From an uncultured Pelagibacteraceae bacterium (lineage in GTDB: Bacteria > Pseudomonadota > Alphaproteobacteria > Pelagibacterales > AG-422-B15): DNA of 41,355 nucleotides. A program made the position numbers and the translations under genes. Where the stretch lies: the NCBI GenBank assembly GCA_902570675.1, contig CACFYZ010000010.1, forward strand, positions 1 to 41,355, read 5' to 3'. The notes beneath the pieces are model-generated. The model was not told the origin of the DNA. It worked only from the letters and a program-made list of their open reading frames with translations, and searched no databases. This document shows, one piece after another, positions 1 to 6,786 of this stretch (the first letter of the stretch is position 1; each line of letters starts with the position of its first letter).

Positions 1-362
1 GGGACATTGTTTGATCTTACTTTAGAAAAATATAAAGGTAATAAAACATTGTCGACAACATTTGCATAAGGCAGCAAGTTAAACTGCTGAAATATAATTC
101 CTATATTGTCTGCACGATACTCATCTTTAGTTTTTGAGGAAAGTTGGTTAATAGTCTTACCCTTGATAAATATATTTCCTGATAATGGATTAAGAAAACC
201 ACATATCAGAGAAAGGATGGTGGTTTTGCCTGAACCACTTTCTCCCAATAAGAGAACTTTTTCACCTTTTTTAATTTCTAGGTTCGGAACAAATATTTTG
301 AAATTACTTTTTTTTGACCAATAAAATTTTACTGTATCAATTTTAATTATACTTTCATTCAA
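1..362 (-). CDS. ABC transporter ATPase, LolD/MacB-like (partial, zinc-linked)
   Basis: The N-terminal 120 residues of an ABC ATPase are present; the gene runs off the left edge. The Walker A motif reads GESGSGKTT, and the Q-loop region reads FQQFNLLPYANVVDNV, which is typical of the LolD/MacB/FtsE-like subfamily that drives FtsX-type permeases. The frame opens with TTG at 362, immediately after the stop codon of the ZrgA-like gene, and no ATG precedes the Walker A region in this frame, so a TTG start with translational coupling is inferred. In Vibrio the ZrgA zinc-uptake protein is encoded with an ABC ATPase and permease, so this is probably the energising subunit of the same system; its permease would lie beyond the edge. 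Signature and Walker B motifs are outside the window. Confidence 0.85.
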   Translation of the reverse strand, partial: MNESIIKIDTVKFYWSKKSNFKIFVPNLEIKKGEKVLLLGESGSGKTTILSLICGFLNPLSGNIFIKGKTINQLSSKTKDEYRADNIGIIFQQFNLLPYANVVDNVLLPLYFSKVRSNNV

Positions 363-1037
363 TTAGATTTTCCCTTTTAAGTCTATGAAAGGCTTATCAC
401 CCTCCACTTCAAAACTTGTTGAACCAAGCTCAGATACAAATTGTATCTCAAGTTCCCCAGAGTTAGGAAAAGTAGTAAAATATGGAAAGTTAATTCTGTC
501 AATTTCTTTTATATTTCCGCAACTAAATGAGTAGTGTGCGATAAACTCATTATGAGCCTCTTCTTCGTGCTCATCATGTTCGTCATGATCATCATGCTCA
601 TCATGTTCATCGTGCTCATCATGATCATCGTGTTCGTCATGATCATCGTGCTCATCATGTTCGTCATGATCATCGTGCTCATCATGTTCGTCATGATCGT
701 GCTCGTCTTCGTGCTCTTCACCCTGATTAATGCTTACCTCGGCTTTAACTAAGTTACAATTTGAGGCATTAGGAATCGAAAAAATGTTACTAAACTCATC
801 AAATTTTATCAGAGCATCGTCAACCATAGCTCTATCAGAATCACTTTTTGCTATGTATTCAAAACCGACTATGTCTGCACCTGGAATCATAAATTCTAGA
901 TCCATAGAATTACCTTCTACAGCAATATTTAATTCTCCAACTCCATGCTCATGTTTGTCAACTTGCCTTGTTTCTTCAGCTGCTGAGGTAGATACCAGTG
1001 CCGATAAAAGTAATGAATAGTAAATATTTTTTCTCAT
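363..1037 (-). CDS. zrgA: ZrgA-like (DUF2796) periplasmic zinc-binding protein
   Basis: A 224-residue protein with an N-terminal signal peptide (about residues 1-20, cleaved near SAA-EE), then the DUF2796 hallmark KHEHGVGELN at 28-37. A very His/Asp/Glu-rich segment fills about residues 109-160, and a C-terminal beta-rich part carries Cys173. ZrgA of Vibrio is a periplasmic zinc-uptake protein under Zur control, and the family pairs with an ABC ATPase and permease, as here. A Zur-box-like palindrome lies 62 bases upstream, and the ATPase gene starts directly at its stop codon. The His-rich segment would buffer or hand over Zn(II). The family assignment is firm; the zinc role comes from the family and the context. 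Confidence 0.85.
   Translation of the reverse strand: MRKNIYYSLLLSALVSTSAAEETRQVDKHEHGVGELNIAVEGNSMDLEFMIPGADIVGFEYIAKSDSDRAMVDDALIKFDEFSNIFSIPNASNCNLVKAEVSINQGEEHEDEHDHDEHDEHDDHDEHDEHDDHDEHDDHDEHDEHDEHDDHDEHDEHEEEAHNEFIAHYSFSCGNIKEIDRINFPYFTTFPNSGELEIQFVSELGSTSFEVEGDKPFIDLKGKI
641..694 (-). repeat. 27-bp tandem repeat coding for the His-rich segment
   Basis: Two exact 27-base copies (641-667 and 668-694) lie in a longer imperfect run of about 560-715 that codes for HDDHDEHDE-type units of the ZrgA-like protein. The same DNA words recur in znuA, including an identical 23-base string. The repeat keeps the frame, so copy-number change would only lengthen or shorten the metal-binding segment. 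Confidence 0.8.
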
Positions 1038-1098
1038 TTAAACTCCATAGCATTAATTATTGAAAATTTTATTGAAAAAATTTTTACGTGTCTAGACA

Positions 1099-1117
1099 AA
1101 TGTTATTTTATAACATT
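1099..1117. promoter_or_regulatory. Predicted Zur operator of the zrgA-like operon
   Basis: The sequence AATGTTATTTTATAACATT is an 8-3-8 inverted repeat with perfect arms. It matches the core of the proteobacterial Zur box (ATGTTAT-N3-ATAACAT) and the box in front of znuA/znuC (right arm identical, left arm differing at two bases). It sits 62 bases before the zrgA-like start; a TATAAT hexamer on the minus strand (1123-1118) overlaps its edge, so bound Zur would block the promoter. The basis is motif similarity and context; binding is inferred. Confidence 0.8.
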
Positions 1118-1147
1118 ATTATAAATAAATGATTAGCATATAAAGCT

Positions 1148-1543
1148 TCATGTCTTGCAGGTTTTGCAAGTCCCAAATAATTCTAAGTTGTATCCACTTA
1201 ATTCAATCCCATTCATATCTTTTATATCTGATAAAAATTTAAAAAGTTCAGTATTACTAACTTCTTTTGTTTGATCACAACTTTTACAAATTGAAAATAT
1301 CGTACCATTCGGTTCGATACATTTTGAATTGCATGCCACGAAAGAGTTAAGGCTTTCAATTTTATGAATTTCACCAACTTCCATCAATTTTTCCAACGCT
1401 CTATAAACTTGAGGAGGGGCTTTCAATCCTTTCTTGCTAACGTTTGATAAAATTGAATACGCCTTAACTGGTTTATTGCTTTTTTGAATGAAATCTAAAA
1501 CAATTTTTTGATTTTTTGTTAATTCTTTTTTCTTATCTTTCAT
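1148..1543 (-). CDS. zur: Zur, Fur-family zinc uptake regulator
   Basis: A 131-residue Fur-family repressor. The winged-helix part includes KAPPQVYRALEKL (41-53), the usual recognition helix of Zur, and IESLNSFVAC (62-71) follows. Structural zinc Cys pairs are visible at C86-x2-C89 and C126-x2-C129. Its start overlaps the end of znuB by 11 bases, so it is read as the last gene of znuC-znuB-zur and would be autoregulated through the box at 3107-3125. Oddly, the stretch after C71 reads NSKCIEPNG and lacks the histidines that many Zur proteins have there, so the regulatory metal site may differ. Zur rather than Fur is supported by gene context and the two Zur-type operators. Confidence 0.9.
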   Translation of the reverse strand: MKDKKKELTKNQKIVLDFIQKSNKPVKAYSILSNVSKKGLKAPPQVYRALEKLMEVGEIHKIESLNSFVACNSKCIEPNGTIFSICKSCDQTKEVSNTELFKFLSDIKDMNGIELSGYNLELFGTCKTCKT

Positions 1544-2333
1544 GTTTTTTTTTACCGATTCTTATTAATGATAAGATAAATAAAATTAGAGCAACTACAA
1601 CAATTGATGGTCCGGAGGCTGTATTTATTTCAAATGAGGCATATAATCCAATAAATACAGAGAGTAATCCCCCAATAATTGAAAGTGCAACCATTTGCAT
1701 TGGGTTATTTGATAAATTACGAGCCATTGCAGTTGGTATAATTAATAGGCCAGTGATAAGTAATACGCCAATCATCTTGATTGATATAGCAATTAAGGCT
1801 GCTAATAAAATTGTAAATATAGTATTTACTCTCTCAGGATTCATACCCTCCGCTTCAGCAAGTTCATAATTGACAGTTGAGGCAAATAAGGGCCTCCAAA
1901 TATAAAATAGGACTGCGAGTATCAGTCCTCCACCAATCCAAATAAATAGTAAGTCGTTAGTGTTTACTGATAGAATATCTCCAAATAATACTCCCAAAAC
2001 ATCAAATCTTATAAAAGACAAAAAACCCAATATCACTAACCCAATTGCTAACGAGGAATGTGATATTAAGCCAAGTAAGGAGTCTCCAGCCAAATTAGTT
2101 GACTTTTCCAACCTAAGCAAAAGAAGTGCTACGAGAGATGATACAACAAAAATTGTTAATGAAAGGTTAATATCAAGAGAAATTGAAAGTAAGACACCAA
2201 GTAATGCGGAATGAGCGAGCGTATCACCAAAAAAAGACAAACGTCTCCAGACTACAAAGCACCCAAGAGGTCCTGTAACAAGCGCTATCCCAATACCAGC
2301 TATTATTGCTCTAATCAGAAAATCATCTAACAT
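1533..2333 (-). CDS. znuB: ZnuB, zinc ABC transporter permease
   Basis: A 266-residue, very hydrophobic protein of the ABC-3 permease family with about seven or eight membrane segments. It shows the family N-terminus (DDFLIRAIIAGIGIALVTGPLG), the LAHSALLGVLL segment and the conserved GVLLITGLLIIPTAMARNL block near residues 188-206. It forms the membrane channel for Zn(II) delivered by ZnuA and powered by ZnuC. The start lies 2 bases after the znuC stop and the end overlaps zur by 11 bases, so the three genes form one transcript. The size is normal for the family. Manganese permeases of the same family look alike; Zur and the His-rich ZnuA favour zinc. Confidence 0.93.
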   Translation of the reverse strand: MLDDFLIRAIIAGIGIALVTGPLGCFVVWRRLSFFGDTLAHSALLGVLLSISLDINLSLTIFVVSSLVALLLLRLEKSTNLAGDSLLGLISHSSLAIGLVILGFLSFIRFDVLGVLFGDILSVNTNDLLFIWIGGGLILAVLFYIWRPLFASTVNYELAEAEGMNPERVNTIFTILLAALIAISIKMIGVLLITGLLIIPTAMARNLSNNPMQMVALSIIGGLLSVFIGLYASFEINTASGPSIVVVALILFILSLIRIGKKKHER

Positions 2334-2335
2334 AC

Positions 2336-3085
2336 TTATTTCGCATCTTTCATGATATTGCCATCTGAGGAATGTACGTGATCATGATTATGCTCGTATA
2401 TTGATAGCAGTTCAGCTGATTTCTCTCCAAATAATTCTTTATAATGTTCACTTTTTGCGACATCTTTCGGTGATCCACTACAACAGACGTGGCCATTCAG
2501 GCATACAACATAATCTGTAGCAGACATTACCACATGTAAATCGTGAGAAATTAGAAGAATTCCACAACTTAATTTCTCTGAGATTGCTTTTATTAGAGAA
2601 TATAACGCAACCTCTCCTGTAAAATCTACTCCCTGAACAGGTTCATCCAGTACCAAAAGATCAGGCTTTTTCGCAATTGCGCGCGCTAACAAAACTCTTT
2701 GGAATTCTCCACCTGATAAATCTCTCAGATTGTTATTCCTTAAATGCTTTACACCAGTTAAATCCAAAGCTTCTGATATATCATCTTGTCTAAGATTTTG
2801 CGTTAATACCATAAAGTCAATAACTCTTACTGGTAAGGCCCAATCAATTGAAACTTTTTGAGGGACATAAGATATATTTTCTGTGTACCGCTCCACATTT
2901 CCATTTATATTTTTGTAAATCCCCAGAGCAATTTTAGCGGTTGTCGTTTTACCGGAACCATTTGGACCAATTAATGTTACAATTTTTCCTTTATTGACTT
3001 CTAGATCAACATCTCGAACAAGCCATTTTTTATTTTTAAAAATTCCTGCTTTCGATAATCTTATTAGAGTATTCCCATTGTTCAT
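2336..3085 (-). CDS. znuC: ZnuC, zinc ABC transporter ATPase
   Basis: A 249-residue ABC ATPase. Walker A is GPNGSGKTT (40-48), the Q-loop region reads YVPQKVSIDW (73-82), the signature is LSGGEFQRVLLARA (123-136), Walker B with the catalytic Glu is LLVLDEP (143-149), and the H-loop His is in LLISHDLH (177-184). The C-terminal tail carries a small His cluster (HNHDHVH, 232-238), often seen in ZnuC. It powers ZnuB in the inner membrane. It is the first gene of the znuC-znuB-zur unit, and its promoter region holds the Zur-box-like palindrome shared with divergent znuA. Confidence 0.94.
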   Translation of the reverse strand: MNNGNTLIRLSKAGIFKNKKWLVRDVDLEVNKGKIVTLIGPNGSGKTTTAKIALGIYKNINGNVERYTENISYVPQKVSIDWALPVRVIDFMVLTQNLRQDDISEALDLTGVKHLRNNNLRDLSGGEFQRVLLARAIAKKPDLLVLDEPVQGVDFTGEVALYSLIKAISEKLSCGILLISHDLHVVMSATDYVVCLNGHVCCSGSPKDVAKSEHYKELFGEKSAELLSIYEHNHDHVHSSDGNIMKDAK

Positions 3086-3106
3086 AAATAAAGCTTGCTA
3101 AAATAT

Positions 3107-3125
3107 TTTGTTATAATATAACATT
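3107..3125. promoter_or_regulatory. Predicted Zur operator between znuC and znuA
   Basis: The sequence TTTGTTATAATATAACATT contains a perfect 15-base palindrome (3109-3123, centre 3116). It matches the known Zur box core and the box at 1099-1117. It lies in the 71-base divergent gap, so one site could repress both znuCB-zur and znuA-DUF1826. For znuA, TTGCTA (3095-3100) and TATAAC (3117-3122) with a 16-base spacer could be the promoter, with the -10 inside the operator. Confidence 0.85.
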
Positions 3126-3156
3126 ACCTTCAACTAACAATGAAAGCAATAAATCT

Positions 3157-4230
3157 ATGAAATTACAACTCAAATTTGGACTTATACTATCAACAATTTC
3201 TTTATTAGCATATTCATCATTTGCAAATGCTGAAACAAAAGTTATTGCCTCAATTAAACCATTGCATTCATTAGTTAGCTACGTAATGGACGGTGTCGGC
3301 AAACCAGGTATACTGGTTGACGGAAGCGCCTCCCCACATACGTTTCAACTTAAACCCTCCCACGCAGAAATGTTACAAGAGGCTGATATTGTTTTTTGGA
3401 TAGGCGAGGACTTAGAGTCATTTTTAGAAACTCCTCTAGAATCGATAGCTGTAAATTCAAAGCACATAGAGTTGATGGAGTCAGACGAAATCGAATTATT
3501 AAAATTTAGAGAAAAGAATATTTTTGGTGAACACGATGATCATGACGAACATGAAGGTCACGATGATCATGACGAACACGAAGACGAGCACGGTCATGAA
3601 GAACACGATGATCATGACGAACACGAAGACGAGCACGGTCATGAAGAACACGATGATCATGACGAACACGAAGGTCATGATGATCACGACGAACACGAAG
3701 GTCACGATGATCACGCTCATCATCACGGCGAATTCGATATACATTTCTGGTTAGACCCAGAGATTGCGAAAACAATTGTGAATATTACTGCAAAGGAACT
3801 ATCTGAAATTGATCCTGCTAATAAATCTACTTACGAGTCCAATGCTCAAGACGCCATCAATGACCTTAATCAATTGATTGACAATACAAGTGCAAAAATT
3901 AACAGTGATGCATCTTACGTTGTATTTCATGACGCCTATCAATATTTTGAACAGAGATTTGGGATTGAAGTTGTGGGTGCACTAACCGTAAATCCTGAAG
4001 TATTGCCTGGAGCAAAACAACTTGCAGAAATTAGAGAGGTGATTGAACATGAAGAAGTGAATTGCTTATTTACTGAGCCTCAATTCAACCCAAGTATTGC
4101 TGAAATAATAGCAAGTGATACGGGTGTTAAATCAGCAGTCCTTGATCCTCTTGGAGCTGAACTAGAACCTGGAAAAGATCTCTATTTTGATCTTATTGGC
4201 AATATGGCAATTTCATTTGAAGATTGCTAA
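3157..4230 (+). CDS. znuA: ZnuA, periplasmic zinc-binding protein
   Basis: A 357-residue cluster A-I solute-binding protein with a signal peptide (1-25, FANA-ET). The likely zinc ligands are H61 in SPHTF, H196 in DIHFWLD, H258 in VVFHDAYQYF, and an acidic residue late in the chain (E307 in FTEPQ or D330). Between the first two ligands lies a long His/Asp/Glu loop (about 125-190) built from HDDHDEHEG and HDDHDEHEDEHGHEE units; such a loop marks zinc rather than manganese binders, though this one is unusually long. It delivers Zn(II) to ZnuB. The gene is divergent from znuC across a Zur-type operator and is followed after 21 bases by a DUF1826 gene. Confidence 0.95.
   Translation: MKLQLKFGLILSTISLLAYSSFANAETKVIASIKPLHSLVSYVMDGVGKPGILVDGSASPHTFQLKPSHAEMLQEADIVFWIGEDLESFLETPLESIAVNSKHIELMESDEIELLKFREKNIFGEHDDHDEHEGHDDHDEHEDEHGHEEHDDHDEHEDEHGHEEHDDHDEHEGHDDHDEHEGHDDHAHHHGEFDIHFWLDPEIAKTIVNITAKELSEIDPANKSTYESNAQDAINDLNQLIDNTSAKINSDASYVVFHDAYQYFEQRFGIEVVGALTVNPEVLPGAKQLAEIREVIEHEEVNCLFTEPQFNPSIAEIIASDTGVKSAVLDPLGAELEPGKDLYFDLIGNMAISFEDC
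3561..3650 (+). repeat. 45-bp tandem repeat in the ZnuA His loop
   Basis: Two exact 45-base copies (3561-3605 and 3606-3650) are followed by the first half of a third. Each codes for a 15-residue unit of the type HDDHDEHEDEHGHEE. Identical copies point to recent duplication by slippage or recombination. Flanking units (3525-3560 and 3651-3720) are related but diverged. Confidence 0.9.
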
Positions 4231-4251
4231 TAGCTTAATTTTTTTGGCTGG

Positions 4252-4899
4252 ATGAGTATCTATAAAGCAGATAGTCTTCAATCGCTGATAAAATTTAGAG
4301 ACTCAACTCTTCAATTAGGCATATTTGAACGTCGACAGCCGGAAGGTGGAGCCTCTTTTTTCAAAAATCTTATGAAACAAGATTTTGAAATCAAGGGGAC
4401 TATAAATCTCATGAACGTTCATAATGACCTGAGAAAATTGCTACTAAAAATTATAGACCCTTCTTTAAGAGTGAACGATTTTTACAATTATTGGCTTTCA
4501 GATATGGAAGAAGTCTGCAAAACCTTTTGTTATATGGAAAACACAAACTCATTAAGTTTTTGGCTGGGTACAAGACGAGGATGTAGGCGATATCACGTTG
4601 ATAATGTATCAAAGCGTTTACTTGTCACCTATGCTGGTCAAGGTACCGAATGGATACCGAATAATTCTGCAGATCGACACGCTTATGAGGCAGGAGAACC
4701 AAACAAAAATATTATCAGGAACAAAAACGATCTCAATTTTATAGATGAATGGAGTATCGCAATTTTCAAAGGTGGCTCTGATGGTATCCTCCATCGCACA
4801 CCTGACACAGCATTAAATGGCCCCTCAATATTGATGCGTCTTGATCACCCTGATTTTTTATTAAAAACATATACAGCAGATACTTTTGAATTGAATTAG
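4252..4899 (+). CDS. DUF1826 protein, zinc-regulon associated
   Basis: A 215-residue soluble protein without a signal peptide. It fits the DUF1826 family: CRRYHVDNVSKRLLVTYAGQGTEW (111-134) followed by HRTP (181-184) and a late MRLDHP (195-200). DUF1826 genes are known from Zur regulons of other proteobacteria, often near COG0523 zinc GTPases, but their reaction is unknown. Here it follows znuA by 21 bases and presumably shares its Zur control. H115-x-D117 ... H181 ... R196 are spaced like the iron and cosubstrate residues of 2-oxoglutarate dioxygenases; this is only a resemblance. The 3' end overlaps the convergent carbonic anhydrase gene by 4 bases. Confidence 0.8.
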   Translation: MSIYKADSLQSLIKFRDSTLQLGIFERRQPEGGASFFKNLMKQDFEIKGTINLMNVHNDLRKLLLKIIDPSLRVNDFYNYWLSDMEEVCKTFCYMENTNSLSFWLGTRRGCRRYHVDNVSKRLLVTYAGQGTEWIPNNSADRHAYEAGEPNKNIIRNKNDLNFIDEWSIAIFKGGSDGILHRTPDTALNGPSILMRLDHPDFLLKTYTADTFELN

Positions 4900-5519
4900 A
4901 TTCGTTCAAATTCTTTTTTTTGAGTATTATATGACTCTAAAGAACCAGTACCAATATCGTTCCATACACCATAGAGTTTGACCGCATCTGAATTTAAACC
5001 ACTTTTAATAAAAGGATAGTCTCTTAAATTCTCTAAAGAAGTAACAATATTAATTTTTTCTAACTGACTTATATTTTCCCTGTCATTTGTATCTTTTATT
5101 TTATGATAGGATGGCATGATTAAGCTCAGCCAATTTGAAATTGGTGAGCTGTTATCAAATATGTCATCTTTGCACATATGATATCCATTCTTAATCCCTC
5201 CACATCCTGAGTGACCAACAATGATAATATTTTTAATATTTAAGACAGTTACACCAAATTCGATAGCCGCAATCGTTCCACTATGTTCTCTTAAATGACT
5301 ATAAGGCGGTACTATATTTGCAATATTTCTATGAACTAACAGCTCCCCTGCTTTGGACTTAAATATAGCATTTGGATCCACTCTTGAGTCGACGCATGAA
5401 ATGATAATGTATTGAGGTGATTGCCCCTCTTTAGCAAGTTTTTCAAAATATTCTTTTTCTTTTGAGAATATATTCTCTTTCCAATCCCGATACTTATTTA
5501 TGAGGTCTTTTGGTAGCAT
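4896..5519 (-). CDS. Beta-class carbonic anhydrase
   Basis: A 207-residue beta-carbonic anhydrase, which interconverts CO2 and bicarbonate in the cytoplasm. The zinc ligands C42, H103 and C106 are visible (SCVDSRVDP and GHSGCGG), as are D44 and R46 of the catalytic dyad. The length is normal for the family. It ends in a 4-base convergent overlap with the DUF1826 gene and is divergent from the Rieske gene. A zinc enzyme next to zinc uptake may be more than chance, but only a half-site resembling the Zur box lies before it, so it is probably regulated separately. Confidence 0.93.
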   Translation of the reverse strand: MLPKDLINKYRDWKENIFSKEKEYFEKLAKEGQSPQYIIISCVDSRVDPNAIFKSKAGELLVHRNIANIVPPYSHLREHSGTIAAIEFGVTVLNIKNIIIVGHSGCGGIKNGYHMCKDDIFDNSSPISNWLSLIMPSYHKIKDTNDRENISQLEKINIVTSLENLRDYPFIKSGLNSDAVKLYGVWNDIGTGSLESYNTQKKEFERI

Positions 5520-5633
5520 TATATTTGTTATTTTTTATTCATATTGGTGAGAGGTGCTAAATAATTAAATCCAATGCATTTTTCTCATAATATCTAGTCA
5601 TAGACAATATAAGGGTATAAAATTTTTACAAGC

Positions 5634-6785
5634 ATGTCTGAAGGATATATTTTAAAAAAAACTGAGAAATCTTTACCATTAAATTGGTATTTCAATCAAA
5701 AACAATTCGATAAAGAAATAACAAAAGTACTCTCAAAAGAGTGGCTATATGTTTGTCATGTAGATACAATTTCAAAGCCTCTATCGTTTCATACGGTTGA
5801 AATTAGCAAGTTAAATATTTTAATTATTCGAGACAAAGACAGAGATATAAATGCTTTCTATAACTCATGCAGCCACAGAGGTTCAATTTTAAAAAAAGAA
5901 AAAAGTGGAAAACTTAAGTCGAATTTATTAATTTGTCCTTACCATCAGTGGTCATACAATGCTAGTAATGGAAATCTTGTAAGAACTTCTTCAATAACTA
6001 ATCCTGAAAACTTTAAAAAACACAAAAACTGTTTAACAAAAATTAAAATTAAGATTTGGAATGGACTGATTTTTATTAATCTGAATAGTTCTGCAAAATG
6101 GAATGTAAAAAAAGTATTTCCAGATTACAGTGGTGCATTTTCTCAACTGAATGTCAGTGAATATCAAATCGGCCATACTTGGAAAAAAAAAATAAAGTGT
6201 AATTGGAAAATTTTTTGGGAAAATTATAGCGAATGTTTGCATTGTCCCAATCTTCATCCAGAATTGTCAGATCTTGTGCCTATTTATGGTCGAAGACTCG
6301 TCGATATCAAAGATGACCCAAATTGGAAAAGATTTATTCATCATGAAGACCCAAAGTATAAAGGTGGTATGAAAAAAGGAACCGAAACTTGGTCAATGGA
6401 TGGCAGTGCGCAAGGTCATCGAGTAGAATACTTAGAAAAGCAATCAGATTTTCCTGGTTACATATACATGACTACCTGGCCTTCAATGTTTTTAGCAATA
6501 TTTACAGATCATATACGGATGGTAAGAATACTCCCTCTATCAAATGAACTTACAGAAGTTACTGCTGAGTGGATATTCCGAAAAGAAACTCTTAGAGATA
6601 AAAATTATTCAATGAAAAATGTCGTTGATTTTGCTGTTTTGGTAATGAAACAGGATGCCGAGGCTTGTGAACTTAATCAAAAAGGCATACATAATCCCAC
6701 AAGAAAAAACGGTACGTTAATGCCTGAAGAGTATGAGATAAAAAGATTTCATAGGTGGCTAAAACAGAAACTTAAAATAGCGTAA
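5634..6785 (+). CDS. Rieske non-heme iron oxygenase, alpha subunit
   Basis: A 383-residue ring-hydroxylating-type oxygenase. The Rieske [2Fe-2S] ligands are C79-x-H81 (SCSHRG) and C101-x2-H104 (CPYHQW). The catalytic iron site is H203 and H208 in NYSECLHCPNLHPEL plus D341 in KQDAEACELN. The layout resembles the choline monooxygenase/glycine-betaine demethylase branch rather than classical aromatic dioxygenases. One base separates it from the M20 gene, and the ectoine-hydrolase-like gene follows, so it probably acts on a nitrogenous solute in the same pathway. No reductase or ferredoxin gene lies nearby. The substrate cannot be told from sequence. Confidence 0.88.
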   Translation: MSEGYILKKTEKSLPLNWYFNQKQFDKEITKVLSKEWLYVCHVDTISKPLSFHTVEISKLNILIIRDKDRDINAFYNSCSHRGSILKKEKSGKLKSNLLICPYHQWSYNASNGNLVRTSSITNPENFKKHKNCLTKIKIKIWNGLIFINLNSSAKWNVKKVFPDYSGAFSQLNVSEYQIGHTWKKKIKCNWKIFWENYSECLHCPNLHPELSDLVPIYGRRLVDIKDDPNWKRFIHHEDPKYKGGMKKGTETWSMDGSAQGHRVEYLEKQSDFPGYIYMTTWPSMFLAIFTDHIRMVRILPLSNELTEVTAEWIFRKETLRDKNYSMKNVVDFAVLVMKQDAEACELNQKGIHNPTRKNGTLMPEEYEIKRFHRWLKQKLKIA

Positions 6786-6786
6786 T

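Noticed and set aside
509-752. Open frames on both strands within the zrgA-like His repeats, and likewise at 3499-3775 in znuA
   Set aside because: Periodic repeat DNA keeps all frames open; the proteins are low-complexity Met/Ile or Arg/His strings without family features.
3140-3160. Six-codon upstream frame (ATG at 3140) whose stop overlaps the znuA start
   Set aside because: Too short, no codon bias of interest and no ribosome-binding site; likely chance.
3525-3720. Direct repeats that might suggest a CRISPR array
   Set aside because: Units are contiguous without spacers, keep the reading frame of znuA and code for the metal-binding loop.
5524-5542. Zur-box-like sequence near the carbonic anhydrase start
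   Set aside because: Only the left arm TTTGTTAT matches; the right arm does not, so it is not called an operator.
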